A stretch of 52,213 nucleotides of DNA, taken from Propionibacteriaceae bacterium. GTDB lineage: Bacteria > Actinomycetota > Actinomycetes > Propionibacteriales > Propionibacteriaceae. The stretch lies in the NCBI GenBank assembly GCA_031261485.1, contig JAISJO010000028.1, positions 1-52,213 on the forward strand, in the 5' to 3' direction. The notes under the pieces are model-generated. The model had not been told where the DNA came from, did not search any database, and saw nothing but the letters and a program-made list of their open reading frames with translations. Positions 49,293-52,213 of the stretch are shown piece by piece. Every line of letters starts with the position of its first letter. The stretch's first letter is position 1. The translations under genes were made by a program, and so were the position numbers.

Positions 49293-50285
49293 TCAGGCGT
49301 GTGAGTAGGCATCCGACGCCCTGAGACGGCCCAGCAGTGGCTCATCGGCCCTGTACCTGCGGAAGTTCTCCGAGAGAATGTCGAGGGAACGTGCTTTCAG
49401 GTCGGGCATCTCAGCCGTCTGGTGCGGCGTCATGATGACATGGGGGGCATCCCAAATTGCCGCATCGGGCGGAAGAGGTTCCTGCTCGAAAACATCGAGG
49501 CCTGCACCTGCGATGGTCCCGGCGTACAAAGCGTCGACGAGAGCCGCCTCATCCACGACTGACCCGCGAGCCATGTTGATCAAGTGAGCACTCGGCTTCA
49601 TCTTGGCCAAGGCCGCTGCGTCGATCATGTGGTACGTCTCATCGGTGAGTCTGATGGATAGAACCACGACATCTGACTGAGTCAGAATCGTGTCGATAGT
49701 CTCACCCAAGCTGGCATCGAAATACTGATCGGCTTCGGGCGGGCGCTGATGAACCCCGCGCCCATAAGCCAAAATACGTGAGCCGCAGGCTTTCAGCAGA
49801 GAAGCAAGGGCGTGCCCAGTGTGGCCCATCCCAATGATGCCGACAGTCTTGCCATACAAGCACCGTGCCGGTCCGAGATCTACGCGCTTGCGCCACGCAT
49901 GGTCCTGACGGTCCAATTCCAGGGTCGGCGCATCGTAAATCAAGGCCAGCATGAGGAAGAGGCAGTGCTGAGCCAAGGCCGGCGCCGCTCGTCCCGCCGA
50001 GCCCGTGATAATGAGGTCATCGCGGCGCAGGAACTGGGGGCGAGCCGACTTGTTGAGGCCCGCATGATCACAGTGGATCCAGCGCACGTTCGGAGTCGAC
50101 ACGTAACGCTCGTCGAGGTCGGCCCTCAGTACTGCCACATCGACCTGAGGCAAGAGCTCAGCGATACCGGCGGCATCGTCAGGGTCGAGAACAGTCAGGG
50201 GGGCGGGAGCCACAATCTCGCGCAGAGCGTCGAGGTGCCATCCTTCGTAGGCGACGGTGGTCAGGACATGTTTGATGTCAGGCAT
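49293..50285 (-). CDS. D-isomer-specific 2-hydroxyacid dehydrogenase
   Basis: 330 residues. The NAD(P)-binding domain has GKTVGIIGMGHTGHALASLL (GxGxxG at about 148-153), VVVLSIRLTDETYHMI with the conserved Arg, NMARGSVVDEAALVDAL, GLDVFEQEPLPP (catalytic Glu) and VIMTPHQTAEM (catalytic His). Relatives reduce hydroxypyruvate or glyoxylate, or oxidise D-glycerate and 3-phosphoglycerate; substrate is not fixed. The TAG of the ATPase gene ends 5 nt before its ATG, so it is in the same operon. Together with glycerate kinase it points to glycerate/hydroxypyruvate chemistry. Confidence 0.92.
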   Translation of the reverse strand: MPDIKHVLTTVAYEGWHLDALREIVAPAPLTVLDPDDAAGIAELLPQVDVAVLRADLDERYVSTPNVRWIHCDHAGLNKSARPQFLRRDDLIITGSAGRAAPALAQHCLFLMLALIYDAPTLELDRQDHAWRKRVDLGPARCLYGKTVGIIGMGHTGHALASLLKACGSRILAYGRGVHQRPPEADQYFDASLGETIDTILTQSDVVVLSIRLTDETYHMIDAAALAKMKPSAHLINMARGSVVDEAALVDALYAGTIAGAGLDVFEQEPLPPDAAIWDAPHVIMTPHQTAEMPDLKARSLDILSENFRRYRADEPLLGRLRASDAYSHA

Positions 50286-50290
50286 AGTAA

Positions 50291-51190
50291 CTAGTCTTTC
50301 GTGGTGGTTGTGAGAACGGCCTCAGGTTGTTCGCTGAGACTCGCGGCTTCGGTTTGGTCTTTCGTGGCTTCCGCGGCATCCATTGCTGCCACCAAGTGTC
50401 CGGGGGCGGAAGCCAGCAAGGTCTTGGTGTACTCGGCCCGAGGATGGTCGTACACCTCGGAGGTCACGCCTTGCTCGATGATCTCCCCACGCTTCATGAC
50501 CAGAACATCATCCGATACCAACCTGACCAGAGCCAGGTCGTGGGAGATGAAGACGAACGTCAATCCGAGTTCCTCTTGGAGAGACTTGATCAACTTGATG
50601 ACCTGGGCCTGGATGGACACATCTAGGGCGGAGACAGGTTCGTCCAGAATGAGCACTTCGGGACGTAAAGCTAGAGCACGGGCAATGGCCACTCTCTGAC
50701 GTTCCCCACCAGACAATCGGGAAGGGAAGACATCGGCATAGGCCAGAGGCAGGCCAACCTGTTCCAGCAGTTCATCGACGCGACGTTGGTAATCCTTGGG
50801 CTCGACCAGTCCGGAGTGTATCCGCCATCCTTCAGAGATGATTCCCGCCACCGAACGTCTGGGATGCAAAGAGGCATAAGGATCTTGGAACACCATCTGC
50901 AAATGACGGCGTTGGGCGCGAAGTTCCTTGCCAGACAGGGATTTCAAATCCGTGCCACGGAAGAGGACTTCTCCGGCACTCGGCTCGATCAGGCGCAGAA
51001 TCAGGCGAGCCAGAGTGGACTTGCCCGACCCGGACTCTCCCACAACAGCCAGCGTCTTGCCCTTTTCGACCGTTAGGTTGGCGTCAGCAACAGCCACGAC
51101 ATCATGGCGTTTGAGAGAGAAACCAGACCCGCCTCGGAAGACCTTCCGCAGACCCCTGGTTTCCAGGATGACACTGTCAGCGCTGGCCAT
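50291..51190 (-). CDS. Opp/Dpp-type ABC transporter ATPase (DppF-like)
   Basis: 299 residues. Walker [16 protein letters not shown]-loop FQDPYASLHPR, ABC signature RLSGGERQRVAIARAL, Walker B VLILDEPVSALDV and H-loop FISHDLA are all intact. It starts VILETRGLRKVFRGGSGF and has the F-type subunit form. ATG 51190 is set by GAGGAGGT five bases upstream and overlaps the preceding gene by 14 bp. With the D-type ATPase it would power uptake of a peptide or oligosaccharide; the neighbours favour a sugar-containing substrate. Confidence 0.95.
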   Translation of the reverse strand: MASADSVILETRGLRKVFRGGSGFSLKRHDVVAVADANLTVEKGKTLAVVGESGSGKSTLARLILRLIEPSAGEVLFRGTDLKSLSGKELRAQRRHLQMVFQDPYASLHPRRSVAGIISEGWRIHSGLVEPKDYQRRVDELLEQVGLPLAYADVFPSRLSGGERQRVAIARALALRPEVLILDEPVSALDVSIQAQVIKLIKSLQEELGLTFVFISHDLALVRLVSDDVLVMKRGEIIEQGVTSEVYDHPRAEYTKTLLASAPGHLVAAMDAAEATKDQTEAASLSEQPEAVLTTTTKD

Positions 51191-52172
51191 GACGTACCTC
51201 CTCGGCAAAATGGCACAATGCCAGGTGTCCGTCATCGACACTGACGGCCGGTGGATCCTGGGTTGCGCAGATGGGTTCAGCCACTGGGCACCGGTTGACG
51301 AAGGGGCAGCCGGTGATTGTACGGGCTTTGTCCGGCGGGGAGCCGGCGATGGGGCTGAGGTTGTGCCAGTCCCAGTCCTTGACTGAGCCGGGCTGGGAGG
51401 CCAGGAGTGCCCGAGTGTACGGATGGGCCGAACGTACAGCGACATCCTGTGCACCGCCCTCTTCAACGATCTGGCCCGCGTACATGACGATGATGCGATC
51501 AGCAACCAACCGAGCCACCGAAACGTCGTGCGTGACGAAGATCATGGCCATGTTGGTCTTCTTCTGAAGTTCCTTGAGCAAGCGCAAAATCTCAGCCTGA
51601 ACAGTCACGTCCAGAGCCGTCGTGGGCTCGTCAGCGATGAGGAGCTTAGGTTCCAAAGCGATTGCCATGGCGATGCACACCCGCTGGCGCATACCGCCCG
51701 AGAGTTGGTGGGGGTAATCCTTGAGCCGCGCTCGCGCATCGGGGATGCCGACCTGGTCGATGAGGGTAACAGCCGCTTCCGTGGCCTCGGCTTTGCCCAT
51801 GTTGCGACGGACCCTGAAGATCTCGGTCAATTGCCGACCGATGGTGTACGTCGGGTTGAGTGCATCAAGGGCGTCTTGGAAGACCATGCCGATCTTGCGA
51901 CCGCGAATAGCCCGGTACTGTTTTTCGCTCATACCGACGAGTTCTTGCCCATCGAAGTGGATGGATCCGACGATGCGTCCTGGAGGGCAGTCGATGAGAC
52001 CAATGATGGCCTTTTGGGTAACCGACTTGCCTGACCCGGATTCGCCCAGGACGGAGACCACTTCGCCTTGGTCGAGGTGGAAGTTCACATCACGCACGGC
52101 CAGGACTTGGCCGCGTTCAGAGGAGAACTGGACTTCGAGTTTGCTGACTGTCAACAGCGGTTCGACGGTCAT
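51177..52172 (-). CDS. Opp/Dpp-type ABC transporter ATPase (DppD-like)
   Basis: 331 residues. Walker [16 protein letters not shown]-loop [10 protein letters not shown], signature [16 protein letters not shown], Walker [15 protein letters not shown]-loop FVTHDV. The C-terminal oligopeptide-transporter extension has the Cys-containing loop [15 protein letters not shown] and ends with CHF, which binds an iron-sulphur cluster in related DppD proteins. ATG 52172 with AAGGAGGT six bases upstream, overlapping the stop of the previous gene (ATGA). First complete gene of the leftward operon. Confidence 0.96.
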   Translation of the reverse strand: MTVEPLLTVSKLEVQFSSERGQVLAVRDVNFHLDQGEVVSVLGESGSGKSVTQKAIIGLIDCPPGRIVGSIHFDGQELVGMSEKQYRAIRGRKIGMVFQDALDALNPTYTIGRQLTEIFRVRRNMGKAEATEAAVTLIDQVGIPDARARLKDYPHQLSGGMRQRVCIAMAIALEPKLLIADEPTTALDVTVQAEILRLLKELQKKTNMAMIFVTHDVSVARLVADRIIVMYAGQIVEEGGAQDVAVRSAHPYTRALLASQPGSVKDWDWHNLSPIAGSPPDKARTITGCPFVNRCPVAEPICATQDPPAVSVDDGHLALCHFAEEVRHGQR

Positions 52173-52213
52173 GCTGCTACCTCCTTCGCATCGACTTGGC
52201 TAGTGACCGTGGG
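52169..52213 (-). CDS. C-terminal tail of the preceding gene, probably the ABC permease
   Basis: Fifteen codons ending [14 protein letters not shown] and TGA, overlapping the ATG of the DppD-like gene by 4 bp. The rest is beyond the window edge. Position before DppD-type ATPase suggests the second permease (DppC type). No membrane segment is visible, so the assignment rests on context only. Confidence 0.5.
   Translation of the reverse strand, partial: PTVTSQVDAKEVAA

Overview
The window is a 52-kb piece of a high-GC Gram-positive (actinobacterial) chromosome. The evidence is gene content and order. A DUF6049 protein, MurJ and a MurJ-linked pseudokinase are adjacent, as in mycobacterial Rv3909/Rv3910. 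PMT mannosyltransferase and rsmI are divergent, as in Rv1002c/Rv1003. There is also a DUF4032 protein, a ThrE-type exporter, and many leaderless genes preceded by TANNNT, six or seven bases and ATG/GTG. Pyruvate:ferredoxin oxidoreductase plus coenzyme-B12-dependent methylmalonyl-CoA mutase, whose sequence resembles the propionibacterial enzyme, suggest an anaerobic or facultative fermenter able to make or use propionate. No rRNA, tRNA, CRISPR array, prophage or intact insertion sequence was seen, so a genus cannot be named.

Layout. 0-5 kb: an MFS transporter (cut by the edge) and its divergent TetR regulator, mutY, and three membrane or exported proteins of unknown function. 5-11 kb: glycogen phosphorylase, a YigZ/IMPACT protein, a threonine/serine exporter-like protein and D-aminoacyl-tRNA deacylase, with REP-like palindromes between them. 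11-12.7 kb: an AbiE-type toxin-antitoxin pair. 12.7-19.2 kb: DUF6049 - murJ - pseudokinase - CmpB-like membrane protein, all leftward. 19.4-24.9 kb: a GltD-like NAD(P)H/ferredoxin flavoprotein with nifJ (PFOR). 25-31.6 kb: an accessory islet with a MazF pair, an XRE regulator with a decayed toxin partner, a frameshifted ParE-type pair, RelB-YoeB, a NERD protein, two copies of a small zinc-ribbon membrane protein and a MerR regulator. 31.6-32.2 kb: a gene-free stretch with two long imperfect inverted repeats. 32.2-38 kb: mutB, mutA, a small membrane protein and a PiT phosphate transporter. 38.3-45.5 kb: a histidine phosphatase, an SBP-like lipoprotein plus PMT, rsmI and DUF4032. 45.6-52.2 kb: a leftward operon of permease (tail only), two Opp/Dpp-type ATPases, a 2-hydroxyacid dehydrogenase, a GH2 beta-mannosidase and a glycerate kinase.

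The most unusual material is in the 25.8-30.6 kb islet. A module is present twice there. Each copy has a leftward toxin-antitoxin operon with a conserved leader carrying a pair of inverted TTATCCACA (DnaA-box-like) sites, and a rightward unit with a conserved 17-codon micro-ORF in front of a zinc-ribbon membrane protein. The micro-ORF differs at only 3 of 54 bases between copies, while the downstream proteins have diverged widely. Two other loci deserve attention: the terminal operon, whose enzymes fit catabolism of a mannosylated glycerate-like compound, and the PMT gene, which is followed after two bases by an orphan Pro/Ser/Thr-rich binding-protein-like lipoprotein.
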